Part shown: in pieces, positions 10,487 to 21,745 of the stretch
Layout: every line of letters begins with the position of its first letter
Position numbering within the stretch: position 1 is the first letter of the stretch
The notes under the pieces: model-generated
What the model was told of the DNA's origin: nothing
Databases searched by the model: none
Seen by the model: the letters and a program-made list of their open reading frames with translations, nothing else
Position numbers and translations under genes: made by a program
Source of the DNA: Daldinia sp. FL1419
Taxonomy: Eukaryota; Ascomycota; Sordariomycetes; Xylariales; Hypoxylaceae
NCBI GenBank assembly: GCA_025201765.1
Contig: MU623380.1
Span: 1 to 64,000 of the forward strand
Reading direction: 5' to 3'
DNA length: 64,000 nt

Positions 10487-13085
10487 ATGTATGAAGATTC
10501 GTGGTACAATTTTGTACCAGATCATACCCATAAGAGGAATCCTTCTATCCCGCAAACTTCAGGACATCGGCGAAGAGAATCCCTTCTCCAACAACCTAAT
10601 GTGAGTCCTATCTTTGAATCACCTCCGACGCTCCTCCATCTCCTTAACACGATGTTGACAACTGATTTAGGGAGGCAAGCAACCGGATGCCGTGGAGCCT
10701 CTGGAAGAATTATTCGAAGAAGCCGACACGATAATCGAACCTCCCGAAGCAACCTTGAATCGACGAGCAAAGTCCTACTCTGACTTCTACCATGTCGTTC
10801 GTGCGCAGCTCTCTAAAGATGCGGCGGCAGCAAAGAAGAGACGCAAGAAGGCCAAAGAAAGGAGCTTAGAAGCATTGATGGTGGAAAAGATTGAAAAGGC
10901 CGTCCGAACACGAGAGCCACCTCGGATAACGTATCCCGACGATGAATTGATTGGGGCTAGCCAGCAGGAATATTTGTATGGCACATTGCGCTGGACTGAG
11001 CGATAAAGTGGTTGCTAACAGAGAGGTAGACTTTATCAGGACCAATTAGAGATGACCGAACGTCATCTAGATACTCTTATTGGCGACACGAACAGCGCTC
11101 TGGATCTACTAACATATCTAGCCGATTCATTCCGTGCCGTAGAGTCGCAAACGTCCTCCTTTCAAGCCCAATGCGATGATCTCTTATCGGAGGAGAGAAG
11201 ACTACAGAAGCTTGCTGACGAGGTTGGGACTGACTTGCATTATTATGCGTATCTGGATGGAGTTACAAGAAGATTGAACGCCCCGGGCGCCAGTCGTTTA
11301 GTAAATCACGAAAGCTTCGGCGAAATCTTGACGAATCTGGATGCTTGTATAACTTTTATGATAGAACATGTTAGTGTTTTTCTTTTCATTTTCATTTTTA
11401 TTTTTATTTTTTACGCAGCCTAGACACCTCCCGTGGCTCTTATGCTCTCTTACTAACCTGTGCTAGCCTGACTATCGGGATGCCGAATCCTATCTGGCTA
11501 GATATCAGTCCCTACTTACTAAAGCTCTTCATTTACTGGAGGTTGGCTTTACGGGTCATCTTGATCGAATATCGTCGGATATATCGAAGCAGATTGCTGC
11601 CACACAATCTGAATCTGCAAGACATGCGCTAGCATATGGTCGATTTGAGGAAATGGTGCTTGAAGTGGATGGTTTAGTAGCGAATGCTCAACGCGTTATT
11701 CGTAGTTGCTACGATCAACTAGGGAACCCGACTTCTGGGCAAAGTTTTGACTATTATTCCAATACTGCCGTCAGCATTTTTGCGTCTTACGCGGATGTAA
11801 GAGATCGCGATCTCCGTCCCATGACTCAACATGACCTTGAGACTTTTAGGAAAGAGGTTAAAGAAGTCAACGCAGAAACCGCCTGTCGCAATTTCATCAA
11901 GCAATGCTATGAGCGGTCATATGACGAAGCAAGTCTTTTCGGCAAAATATTCTCTATAGAGCCACAATACAACGTAGACCCCCAGTCTGCGTATGCAGCC
12001 TTGAAGTCGCAGCAGAAAGCGTTGGTCAATGCTGCAAATATTGCTCCGATTGCCACGACGTTGCAGTCCGTCTTGCAAACGAGCGAACTCCAGACGCTTT
12101 GTAACCTACTAGGGTGGATTACAAGCGAGTACCTTATACTAGAGTACGACGAAGAGGAAACTCGATACTCTATTCACTGTCATGACCTTACCGCCCGACT
12201 TCTCATCGAACATCTCTGGCCCTTGACCGACACTGCTTTCGATGCGGAGGTTACGAAATCAATCTCGAAGGCTCCCATTACCCAAGAATCCCTTAAAATC
12301 ACGCCCGTTATAAACGGCGTCGCATCTTCTAATGTACATCCAATAACCAAACGAGCCCTTGAACTTCTAGCTATGTACGACCAGGCTATGCCGAAGGAGC
12401 GAAGTGTAAGTAGCAGTTTTAATTCCGGTTTTTGTGCTGCTGGAAACTGACCTATATCGTTTAGTCGAGTCCGGTTGTCTTCCGAATAATCAATGAAACC
12501 ATTCTTGCCATGCAGCGTGCTGAATCCCGGCTGAAATCTAACAAAACTGCTAATCCAGAGCCCGACCCGGATCTATTCATGATCAAGAATCTACTTATTC
12601 TTAAGAATGGGCTAGTGTCACTTGAGATTGGCGATGTCAGATCTCATCCGGCAGCGATGCAACATTTTGGCCAAATATGGGATGCTCTTAGTCCTCAAAA
12701 TTGGATGGGTTTGTTCCGGGGTATTCTTAGTGGTTCTTTATCGCTGGGTTTATGGTCATCCGTAGCCGGCGCTTCCCCTGCAACGAACGGCAAGGCCATA
12801 CCAGCCAGAAACCAGGTCCAGCTCGAGCAAGATGCAAATGAAAAGCTGGATGAACTACTACGCCAGAGCATTTATGCTTTTACTCAGCGATGGGGAACAT
12901 TGATAAACGCGGCTAGGAGTGGCAAGCGTGGCTCTGATAGCTTGGAGGTTACAGAGAAGGACCTTAATAAAAAGCTTTCGACTGCTTTTGGTGGCCAACC
13001 CGAGGTTATAGCCAAATTGCAGGAAGCTATCCAGATAAACGCACAGGCCCAAAAAGAGTTGAAGGCCGAAAAAGGCGTGCGATGA
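10487..13085 (+). CDS. COG3: Conserved oligomeric Golgi complex subunit 3 (COG3/Sec34)
   Basis: COG3 is a lobe-A subunit of the COG tether, which retains and recycles vesicles within the Golgi. Five exons were read: 10487-10600, 10671-10975, 11024-11369, 11467-12405 and 12465-13085, giving about 774 residues. The N-terminus contains YNFVPDHTHKR and a RRESLLQQPN segment. The conserved middle runs through LYQDQLEMTERHLD (an LDxL-type coiled coil) and then HPDYRDAESYLARYQSLLTKAL, a recognisable Sec34 signature joined across intron 3. The remainder is helical, without membrane segments, as expected for a peripheral tether. Introns 1, 3 and 4 have standard GT donors and YAG acceptors in phase. Intron 2 (10976-11023, 48 nt) is the least certain because its acceptor is chosen mainly by reading phase. 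Confidence 0.87.
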
Positions 13086-13950
13086 ATTCTTAGTTACTAG
13101 AAGTAACGGGCTAAAAGTAGGTAGGTAGGTAGCAATGGTTGCACAGCGTCCCACGTTTTGTCGCAAATCTTTGCATACGAGATCTGGCTTTGTTAATGGG
13201 CGATGGGTGACGGGCGATAGCTAATGGACGATCGATAATAGGTGATCGTCGATGTATCTAGTCTTCAAGATTCCTCGGCCTACCCTCTCAGCTAAGTTAT
13301 GCGGCCCCATTAAAAAATCGTATTTCGACGGAATAGCAAGAAATAAGGCCTTCAGTACTCCAAATCCATAAGAGGACATAAATAATTCGTGAAACTGTAC
13401 TGTTTTTGATTTGTTACCAAGGACGGGCGGAGGTAGGACAAGAGTAATAAGTACCAGCCTATCAATTATATTTCTGAACTGCCAAGAGATGGAAACTCTA
13501 CGTATTTGGCTTAGTATTCTGTGTAAGGAGACCCCCATGTAAAAAATGATAGGCTTGTTGGTAGTATCATGCTAGCTCCCGTGGCGTAACTCGGGCAGAA
13601 GGAGACTACTTTTTCAAAGAATGAATAACCTGAATACAAATTCTCTAATGCAAAACAGCCTTGAATATAAGTACTCGTAGCTTCACCCGGGTTCTTGCCC
13701 TCGTTAGTGTCGTAGCTATCCCGATGCAGTATAGTGACCGAGTATATCTACCGCACCATCGATGCATACGGGCTATCAAAGGAACATCCCTAAAGGAGGC
13801 AGGTGATCCGGGCAAGTCTTAAGTCCTTTGAACTATAGAGCATACTTAACATCAAAGGGAGCCAAACCCGGGCTGTCTGTAGTCTCCAGTCCAACACCTT
13901 GCTATACCTGGTTCACTTTGAGATAAATCTATTACCCCTAAATTAGTTCT
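13086..13950. other. Spacer, no gene seen
   Basis: A GTAGGTAGGTAGGTAG block lies at about 13117-13131, just after COG3. A 105-codon minus-strand frame (13221-13538) shows no domain and unconvincing composition, so it is not called. Confidence 0.45.
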
Positions 13951-15063
13951 ATGAACCTAAGAGACGGCATCATCATGGCTGTAGGACAGACGATAAAAGT
14001 TCCCCACTTGGAAGCCCAAGTCGGTTATGCCATATCAAACAACAAGCTAGATCCCTCGAAGCCGACATGGGTGCTCATCAACTCTATGTGCACCTCAGTC
14101 GAGTTCTATCGTGCTCAGCTGGATAGCAAAACGTTGACAGATGCGGTGAACCTAGTGGCTATTGAACCTCTTGGCCATGGCGCGACGTCTTGCGCTACGG
14201 AGCACTTTACTTACTGGGACACGGCACTTATTGCCCTACAGGCCCTCGAGGCGTTGGGCGTGAAGAAAGCCTATGCCTTGGGAACGAGCCAGGGCGGCTG
14301 GATCATCGTTAGGATGGCATTGCTGGCGCCCGAGAAGGTAATTACTACGTTTTAGACAACTATTTGACAAGTGAATCGTCTCGGCTTACAAAGGATAGAT
14401 ACTGGGTCTTATTCCTCTCGGTACGTCATTGGACGCTGAAACCGTGGACACTCGCGAGAAGGGCTGTTGGTAAGTCAAAGATGCAACTACCTAATTATTT
14501 TCATATGATAAACTCATGTGGTTAATCATGTTTGTTTGTCCGTCGTCACAGGGATCCCGTCCCATTTCTACAACCGTTCTTCGAGAAATGGGGCATCCCT
14601 GCTGCAGACTTCGTCGTCGGTGACGACTGGATCCAGGCGGTGATCGGGTTAGGTTTCGGATCTGCGGGCACCCCTCAAGTCCTCGAGTTCTGGGCTCAGA
14701 CCCTCCGCCGCGTCTACTCGGGAAACGAGGGGCGCAAAAAGCTCCGGATGGCTGCCATCTGCTTGGCAGATAGAGACGGGATAAAACTTAGAGTAGGGGA
14801 TGTCAAGTGCCCTATTCATTGGCTACACGTATGTTCACCGCCCCGTGGCTTCTTTTTCGAGGGATAGTCCTAACTGAGACATTGACTTTTAGGGGTCGGC
14901 AGACGTAGTCTACTCTGCTGCTGTTGGTCAGGAGCATTCCAAACTATTCACCGGCTCGAGTGATGTCCAGTTTGACATTCTCGAGGGTGGTGCTCACTTC
15001 TTGGTTGCTACCAACCCCAAGGAAGTTGAGGAGGCTATTCTCGCCATGACCTCCAAGGCTTAG
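13951..15063 (+). CDS. Alpha/beta-hydrolase fold enzyme, four exons
   Basis: Exons 13951-14337, 14399-14469, 14552-14828 and 14893-15063 join in phase to about 301 residues. The nucleophile elbow is GTSQGG (Ser about 113). The acid is probably the Asp of HGSAD (about 249, formed across intron 3). The catalytic His is in GGAHF (about 280). Strand beta-3 with an oxyanion-type WVLINSM segment is near residue 50. There is no signal peptide, so it is probably cytosolic. The family includes esterases, lactone hydrolases and C-C hydrolases, and the substrate cannot be assigned. An FAD oxidoreductase gene follows on the same strand about 730 bp away, so the two may act in one catabolic or secondary-metabolic step (inference). 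Start could alternatively be the ATG at 13975. Confidence 0.83.
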
Positions 15064-15791
15064 GGTACAGCTATATTTTTTTTAGAAGGTCGGTTGGTTT
15101 ACGAAATTTTCTTAATCGGTCTGGAATTTGCGGGATAGCTGACAGGACAATGGATGCGAATCTCAACGGCAGACTATTTCACGGCTAGAGGCTGAGCACA
15201 CCTAGCGCTATGAGATAAAATAAAAGAAAGCCTTTTTTTGATACCAAGACCGTTAGTTTAAACTTCTGAGTCGACTCACTTAGCTTCAACCTCCCCAGAT
15301 CTAACGCCCCTGTCACTATTGAGCCGCTGACGCAAGACGACGTTCAATAGTATCCGATGCACGAATTATCATTGGCAATTGGTTCAACTAAGGAATAACC
15401 CTTGCATACGCGGTATGCAGTGATACACCATGAGACCCAAAGCAGAATAGCTTCATTCGGAAGAAGTAATACTACCTACCTCTTGCTGGGTGCCATAGCA
15501 AAGTCCCGCCCGCCACGATATCTTGCATTCCACATCATACACATGGCTTTAGGTCCCTTAACTATTAACCATCGCGATCCAATGGGTTTGAATCGTGGAC
15601 TCGGTTAAATAAAACGGGTATAATACTAATTTTGCTATTTTTTTTCTGGTTGGTGGCGTTATGTATTTCTCGTAGTTCCGTGCTCTGCTCCTACAGTGAC
15701 TGATTCCCATCCGATCACATCTTCACGGGCTTCGCCTCGCCTGATAACTTATGAGTATTCCGCTCAATCTTTCCTTTGAACTGAATCTACT
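15064..15791. other. Spacer between hydrolase and FAD oxidoreductase
   Basis: A 68-codon plus frame (15402-15608) has no domain. Nothing else was seen. Part of this stretch could hold an undetected 5' exon of the downstream oxidoreductase. Confidence 0.4.
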
Positions 15792-17411
15792 ATGGATCGA
15801 TGGGATATCAATTCTCACTTTACAGAGCCACAGTGCTTTGTCGGACCCTGTGTAAGTCCCGGCCCATCCCCGAATGCCGGGTGCATGCGTCTTCTTAGCG
15901 GAATTAAGCCTAATGAAAGATGAAATATCCAGTGCATAGCGTTGTCGGATTTGCTCGGTGATAAAGTCGCCTTCCCAGGAAGCCAAGGATATCAGTCTTC
16001 GATATCTTCGTATCATAGCCAACAAGAATCTCGCCTTGAGCCGTTATGCATCGTTGTACCAACCACGACCGAAGATGTCTCTGCGGCTGTGCGCTCGCTG
16101 GCCTCTACGGCCGAATCAATTGGCGGTTACGAACAGAGTAGTTGTCAATTTGCAATCCGATCCGGTGGGCATTCGAGTGTAGCTGGTGCGGCCAATATTG
16201 CCAGCGGCGTAACGATTGACCTACGTCCGCTCAATACTATCGAGGTGAAGGAGGATAAGTCCATGGTCTCTATTGGAGTTGGTGCTACGTGGGGAGATGT
16301 CTATTCTAAACTTGATCCCCTTGGTATATCAGTCGCCGGTGGCCGTGTAGCACACCTTGGAGTGGGTGGACTGACGTTAGGCGGAGGATTATCATTCTTT
16401 TCGCCCCGATACGGTTGGACATGCGACACAGTATCAAACTTCGAGGTCGTGCTCGCCAACGGGTCTATAGTAAACGCCAATGCTGACGAGAACCCGGGTC
16501 TTCTTTTTGCTCTAAGGGGTGGCTCGAATAACTTTGGTGTTGTCACTCGCATCGACTTCCAGGCCTTCGAGCAAGGTTCCTTGTGGGCAGGAGTGATTCT
16601 TGGTTCTAGCGACACTGTAGATGAACAGCTCAAAGCATTCGTCGACCTCAATTCGGTGGATTCTTACGATGAACACGCGTCGCTAATTACAAACCTCGGT
16701 TACGCCGGCGGTCGCAAAACTTTCGTCTTGAACAATATTCAATATACGAAAGCTGAAGAGAACGCATCGGTCTTCCAACAACTAACGAATATATCCTCTA
16801 TCAATGAGAAAATGAACTTTGCTAGCATGGCAGAAATGGCGGCGGAGCAAGGATCCTACTCGAGAAACGGGCGTCGGTATGTACTACAGGCTGCGAGCAA
16901 ATCGTAAGCGACATACTAACAGGTGATTACTAGTTTATTATACGTCACGATAACCCACAAGTCCACGGTTCCGATGCTCAAAGCTATCCATTCTAACTGG
17001 AAGAAAAGCATAGAGATGGTTCGAAGCGTCCGCGGTATCGTCTGGGCCATCTCCCTCGAGCCGTTACCGCCAGCTATTTACAAGAAGTCCGCCACGCCTA
17101 ACGTGTTCGGGCTATCGGACAGGTCGGACGCGCTAGTAGTAACTCTGTTAACCGTATTTTGGAAGAACGAGGAAGACGATGAGAGGGTCGAGAAGGTAGC
17201 ACGCTATTTGTTCCAACAGATCGAAGACGATGCGAAAAGACTAGGCGCATACGACCCCTTCGTCTACCCGAACTACGCGGCGCCGTGGCAGGATCCGATT
17301 TCCAGTTACGGAAAGGAGAGTATTCGAAAACTACAAAGGGTGAGAATGGATGTGGATCCAAAGGGGGTTTTCACGCATCAAGTCCCCGGTGGCTTCAAAA
17401 TCCCATTCTAG
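15792..17411 (+). CDS. FAD-linked oxidoreductase, berberine-bridge/VAO family
   Basis: This is a PCMH-type FAD-binding oxidase of about 493 residues from three exons: 15792-15851, 15933-16876 and 16934-17411. RSGGHS (about 96-101) contains the His that usually carries covalent FAD. It is followed by the GVGATWGDVY segment and GVGGLTLGGGLSF, the pyrophosphate-binding loop. The C-terminal BBE domain includes YPNYAAPW and ends DPKGVFTHQVPGGFKIPF. I see no convincing second (Cys) flavin link, so attachment is probably single. Intron 1 has a GTAAGT donor and a CCAG acceptor. For intron 2, the nearest CAG puts a stop in frame, and the TAG ten bases further gives a good branch point and frame. Most fungal relatives are secreted, but this model lacks a signal peptide, so a further upstream exon is possible. 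Confidence 0.85.
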
Positions 17412-18046
17412 TTGAAACGTAGCAGCGATGTGTTTGCTGCCCGAGGCGTAGAGATGCGTACAACAGCTACTACATACCTGATAAAAATATAGAAAATTCA
17501 AGCAGGCACCTATTAAGCAACCTACTCCACGGCAACTCCACGTCTGTTGTCTCTATAAAGACCTAGTATACGGGTACGCTTTTATGTTTTTATCTCCTGA
17601 CAGCGTGGATATATTAGGCATTGCATCATGAATTAAGGATCGTATATCCAAGTAAGTCCTGAAATCTGTGTAGGTGCCGAAGCCAAGCTTTCTATCATGC
17701 AACAAAGCAGAAAAGAGGATTGCACGGCGATGTTCGTTTCCTTTATCCAGAGACCATAGCAGTATCTTTGCCTAGTTCTTTGAAACGGCTTCATAGGTAG
17801 ATCGACTTAAGAAATCGAGAGTTGTTTGTTCACAAACAAAGAGACGCCGAACAGAAGGCCTTACTTGTGCCATATATAAGAATGTCTATGATTGATCAAT
17901 ATTTTCTTTTTTTCGACATAAGTGAAAAGTTAAAAGTGAAAAGCGAATTGCTACTTTAATATTTAAGCAACTTAATATTCACGAATCTAACCACCTAGGT
18001 ATTTAATTCGATTACCTATCAACTTAGTTTCGGAAGGAAGCTAATC
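17412..18046. other. Spacer, no gene seen
   Basis: The stretch becomes AT-rich towards its right end. A CCACCTAGGTATT motif lies near 17990-18003, just upstream of the J-like gene. Confidence 0.4.
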
Positions 18047-18619
18047 ATGGTGCAACCTCGCGTGACCACTCGGAGGCCTCGCCAATCGTGGACCTCGATA
18101 CTCCTTACCAGTCTTGTCGAGTTTTTTGTCGCAGGTGTAATAGTCGTCTTCATTATCTACGTCAACGGGTTTTTCTTACGATTCCCCGGTGGCTCTAAGC
18201 ATATCGAGCAAGGCGACATGTTCAAAAGATTCGACGATCTTTACGCCGACCAAGAAGCAAAAAGATTCCTCTCCCAAGGCCCTTGGGGCAGTTCTTCTGC
18301 CGATCCGCTCAACTACTATACGGTCCTCGGACTTCCCACATTCTCTTCGGAGGAAGATATAGAAAAGGCATATCGCGAGCAGCTGAAGAAATACGAATCG
18401 GAAGATGTTGAGGAGTCCGTAGAAATGAGGAAAGTCCTACATGGCGCTTACGAGGTCCTCAACAGTAGACAGCGCTGTATTCACGATTTGGATCTAGGAT
18501 TGCCGATGCGCAAATTTATGGAGTGCAGCGAATTATGGCTTGTCAGAGACGAAGAGAGATTCCAAGCACGGAAGAAGGCTGCTAGAGAAGCTCGGGAGAG
18601 AGCAAACGGACCAAATTAG
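18047..18619 (+). CDS. Membrane-anchored J-like protein lacking HPD
   Basis: This 190-residue single-exon protein has a basic N-terminus (RVTTRRPRQSW) and then one hydrophobic segment (about 18-45) with a VVFIIYVNGFFL core. A J-type fold begins at NYYTVLGL (about 89), followed by EEDIEKAYREQLKKY (helix II), where the obligatory HPD tripeptide would come next. Here the sequence reads KKYESEDVEES, so the Hsp70-stimulating motif is absent. Helix III (VLHGAYEVLNSRQR) is well conserved. The tail is highly charged (Arg/Glu/Ala). It resembles J-like proteins that bind or recruit Hsp70 partners without activating ATPase, as Pam16 does in the mitochondrial motor, but it is not Pam16 by order or length. 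The location (ER or mitochondrial inner membrane) is not decidable. Confidence 0.75.
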   Translation: MVQPRVTTRRPRQSWTSILLTSLVEFFVAGVIVVFIIYVNGFFLRFPGGSKHIEQGDMFKRFDDLYADQEAKRFLSQGPWGSSSADPLNYYTVLGLPTFSSEEDIEKAYREQLKKYESEDVEESVEMRKVLHGAYEVLNSRQRCIHDLDLGLPMRKFMECSELWLVRDEERFQARKKAAREARERANGPN

Positions 18620-19220
18620 AAGAAGGAACTTTAGGAGCAGTATCACGCGTGAAGGCTGTCGTATCTGGAGCTAGGGTTACCGTAATACATGTTGCTATCA
18701 TTGGTGGGAATGCTTTTCAAGCTGAAGCACCTACCTGTTAATACGTTACCGGTTAGTTCTCGACACCTTGTATGATTGCAATCGTATATAGGTATCTTAT
18801 TCCTGCTACTGATAGGTAGCCCAAATGGAATAAGTGGACATAGAAAGGTGTTAATATATCCACATGGTGATTACCTTAGGTACTTGAATATCTCTAATTA
18901 ATAAATATCTTCGACAAACCTACCTATTTTTATGAGAATTAATATTAAATCATCTGAATCCAAGGGTCTGTATATTCATGAATGATCGCTGAGCCCCAGT
19001 AGCTACCTAAGTCTTATGCTACACGTTACCTTTGGCATTCGTACAGCCTCACTTGTTCTCCTAAGTTAGGTAATAGATGATATCCTCAAATGATTGTAGG
19101 AGTGAGACCCCTTGGAGAGAGCCCACTGGACGGAAAGTACTGTTTACCTCTGTCAACTGTCATTCAAAATTTCCTCTCGTAACTTTCGTGTATCTCGCCA
19201 CAGATATACGGGAGTAACCA
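18620..19220. other. Spacer, no gene seen
   Basis: No frame with a domain was seen. Several TAGGTA-type short motifs occur. Confidence 0.4.
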
Positions 19221-20454
19221 TCAGTAAAGGAGATCCCGAAACAATGTCAGGACCTGCTCATCGTGTTCTAGTGAACAGCGAGAAAGGTGGAAAGGAAATT
19301 GTCGACATGCATATTCGTAAGTACGATATGCTTTACCAATCGCTAATTGGGAATATCGTAGCAATAGGAGGTCCTCGGCTTGTTTAGCCTCAATTGCCTC
19401 TTTGTCGATTTTCCCTCGTTTTGCAACCCAAAAGTCGCGGCGTATATACGATATTACAACACCACCGTCGGATACGGAGAGTATCATCTTTAAGCACTCC
19501 TTTGCGAGGAATGCATGACCAGCAGTTAATGATACGGTATAACCCCGAATAATCTTATTCCGCTCCTAGTTATTATGTACCTCTGTTAGGAATTCCCTTA
19601 CAGTGTGGTGCAATAACCGGAGTGTGCCCTGTACCTCATCGTGGTCCACAAGAATAGCGCAAACACTAAGAATGCTCTTGGGTGTCGGTCGTAGTCGATT
19701 CAGGGCTTCAATGGCACCATTTGCCTTTAACTCCGTCCCACACTGCCCCCGGGGGGCTATCAAGAGCAGAAAATGCTAGCGCTTCTTCCATTTCTTTCAT
19801 CGAAATCGGGTTTGGTGCAAGGGCGAGCCAGCAGAGGATATTCTTTACCACATTTCGACGGCTTGGGGGAGCCGATGCGAGTCTTCTATCCAACCTCTCG
19901 ATCGCAAGACAGTATATTTGGTGTAACCTTCTAGGGATTTTCGCTAGGACATCCTCGAATTCGCTTGGCGTTGCCGCTTCTTTCAACAGGTTGATAACCA
20001 ACCTAACCCATATGAACATGCCACTTACTTTCTTAGAGAGAATACTAATGGCCATGCTAGCTCTGTGCTCGTCAAGTTCAGGGATGCTTCTAATGCCGGT
20101 GGAAATGTACCTGAGAAGGCCACTCTTCGTGTCTGATGGGCGTATCTTAAGAGGTTGGAATTGCTGAAGAGCCGCCGCAATATCCGGCTCCGGTCTTGAT
20201 CTAGCGAGTATAGGGAGGTTTGAAGGACCGTTGTGACATAACGGAGACAAAACCTGAAGGATATCCTGCCTTTCCTCGCACTCATCAAGGCCATCGACTA
20301 TTATGCAAGTCTTTTTGAAGTGTCTTCTGAAGTATGTTAGGCAGACCAGTAAAAGATTCTTAAACTGAGTCAGCTGAAGGGAATTGGCGTCTGTTATACC
20401 TCGCTTTCGGTTCTCCTGAAACTCGTGTACAATTTCCTTCGGAAGGATCGGCAT
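19221..20454 (-). pseudogene. Decayed NACHT (NLR-type) gene, 5' and 3' truncated
   Basis: A minus-strand frame from 20454 to about 19745 reads like the middle of a fungal NACHT protein. CIIVDGLDECEE is the Walker B strand, LARSRPEPDI matches the sensor-1 region, VSGMFIWVRLVINLL follows, then RRLHQIYCLAIERL and a winged-helix part ending MEEALAF. The homologous text then continues in another frame (ILSVCAILVDHDEV, LRLLHHTVREFLTE), so there is a frameshift near 19710-19750. An in-frame TAG at 19566-19568 interrupts it. The same frame then resumes as GHAFLAKECLKMILS and ends near YACRQFPFHL, motifs that usually come before ankyrin or WD repeats. No P-loop is visible upstream of 20454 and no repeats downstream. 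Fungal NLRs act in non-self recognition; this copy should not make a working receptor. Confidence 0.8.
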
Positions 20455-21046
20455 ATCTTCTATAGTAGAAGAATCATTCCTATAGTGAACCTGAAATCTT
20501 ATGCGTATGGGAGGCGAGTGTCACCAGTAGATGCCATTAGGTAGGTAATAGGGATACAACGATATACTATACGGTGGTACGTATATAAATCGAGGCCCCT
20601 ATGCCTGAGAGAGGAAGTTCGCCTGTGCGCAATTTTGTAGCGTTTTGATTGGGTGCATCCTCTATTTTGAAGAGTCTCTACTTCGAAGCATTTGCGAAAA
20701 TACGTATCTTTCTATTATATCGTAGAGTTCAGGCTCTTGTGCCACCCATGGGGTGGCCTCTCGTTAGAAGATATTTCATAATATACCTAAGTAGGTAGGT
20801 GGCTATTGACAATTTCAGAGATCTCAGCTGCGGAATCTGCTATTCTTCAGCCCATTTGCTTAGTTCTATCCAGAAATGCGCACAGCTTGCCATGAGAGAA
20901 TATCTCGCGTACAAGTATGATAAATATAATAACGGTAGGGCCCCTATAGGTCGAGGTTACCATCTTAAGTAGTGTAGATTACCAAGGAGACGTGCCAAGA
21001 ATAAAGCATATAATTCAGGACGGGGGGTTGAATCAATACCGTTTGC
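20455..21046. other. Spacer, no gene seen
   Basis: I looked here for the missing P-loop exon of the NACHT gene and did not find it. A short GTAGGTAGGTGG motif lies near 20793-20803. Confidence 0.4.
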
Positions 21047-21745
21047 CTAAACCTTGACGAACTCAAAGGGGGTGCCTCCGTCCATCGATGTGACTAGTCT
21101 CTGGCCGTCCTCTGCAATCACCATCCTCTGCAACCAATCTTTATAATTTGTCACAAGAATATAACCGCCGTCCGGATGTCTGATAGTGGAGAAGTACTCG
21201 TGGGCTTTATGATGCCTTACTTGGGCGATGAAGGTGCCAAGGCTGTCGTGGCCCATGTAAATATTGTGTATAGGATCGCGAAATCCTAACCACCCATTCT
21301 TCTGCTCGCAGATCCAGTGATAACCGCCCTGTTCGCCCTTATGAGGCTCAAGCCGGAGCTGGCCCCCTACGATGGTGAGAAGCTTCCCCGATACAGGCTC
21401 GCGGATGACGAATGTATGACCGGGCCACGGTACCGTTTCCCTACGTTGCGGGAGCGATGGCGTTGTTTGATAATTGAAGATCTCGTCTGTCATTACAGAA
21501 AGCGTCGGCGTCACGTCGCCCGCGACCGTTGAGCTGGAGGTACTCATCCTGGCAGGAATGGGCTTGCGACGGTAGTGACTGGCAGTGACTCTGCGAAGGT
21601 CTCGGAAACTAGTCACGAGCTTGAAAGTGCGAGGTTCGGAATCGCGTTCTCCCAAGCTGTTCGAACTTTGTTTGAACTTTGAAGGGAGGGGTAATTGAAT
21701 GGACTCATTGATGGTTGGTTCATTTAAAGAAGCAACAAAAAGCAT
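21047..21745 (-). CDS. Hypothetical protein, beta-trefoil/fascin-like pattern
   Basis: The open frame is 232 residues. The C-terminal 130 residues show repeated aromatic-glycine strands (GHTFVIREP, GGYHWICEQKNGWLGF, NIYMGHDSLGTF, HPDGGYILV, DGQRLVT, GTPFEFVKV) in the spacing of fascin-like or actin-crosslinking beta-trefoil repeats. The family is not certain and no catalytic residues are evident. The first 66 residues are Ser/Arg-rich and less protein-like, so translation may really begin at the internal MSTSSS (about 21547), giving about 166 residues. There is no signal peptide. It is flanked by the NACHT relic and tRNA-Ser. Confidence 0.6.
   Translation of the reverse strand: MLFVASLNEPTINESIQLPLPSKFKQSSNSLGERDSEPRTFKLVTSFRDLRRVTASHYRRKPIPARMSTSSSTVAGDVTPTLSVMTDEIFNYQTTPSLPQRRETVPWPGHTFVIREPVSGKLLTIVGGQLRLEPHKGEQGGYHWICEQKNGWLGFRDPIHNIYMGHDSLGTFIAQVRHHKAHEYFSTIRHPDGGYILVTNYKDWLQRMVIAEDGQRLVTSMDGGTPFEFVKV

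Noticed and set aside
13221..13538. 105-codon minus-strand frame
   Set aside because: No motif, and its composition resembles translated spacer.
13951..17411. Possible complete biosynthetic gene cluster
   Set aside because: Only two accessory enzymes; no synthase, regulator or transporter next to them.
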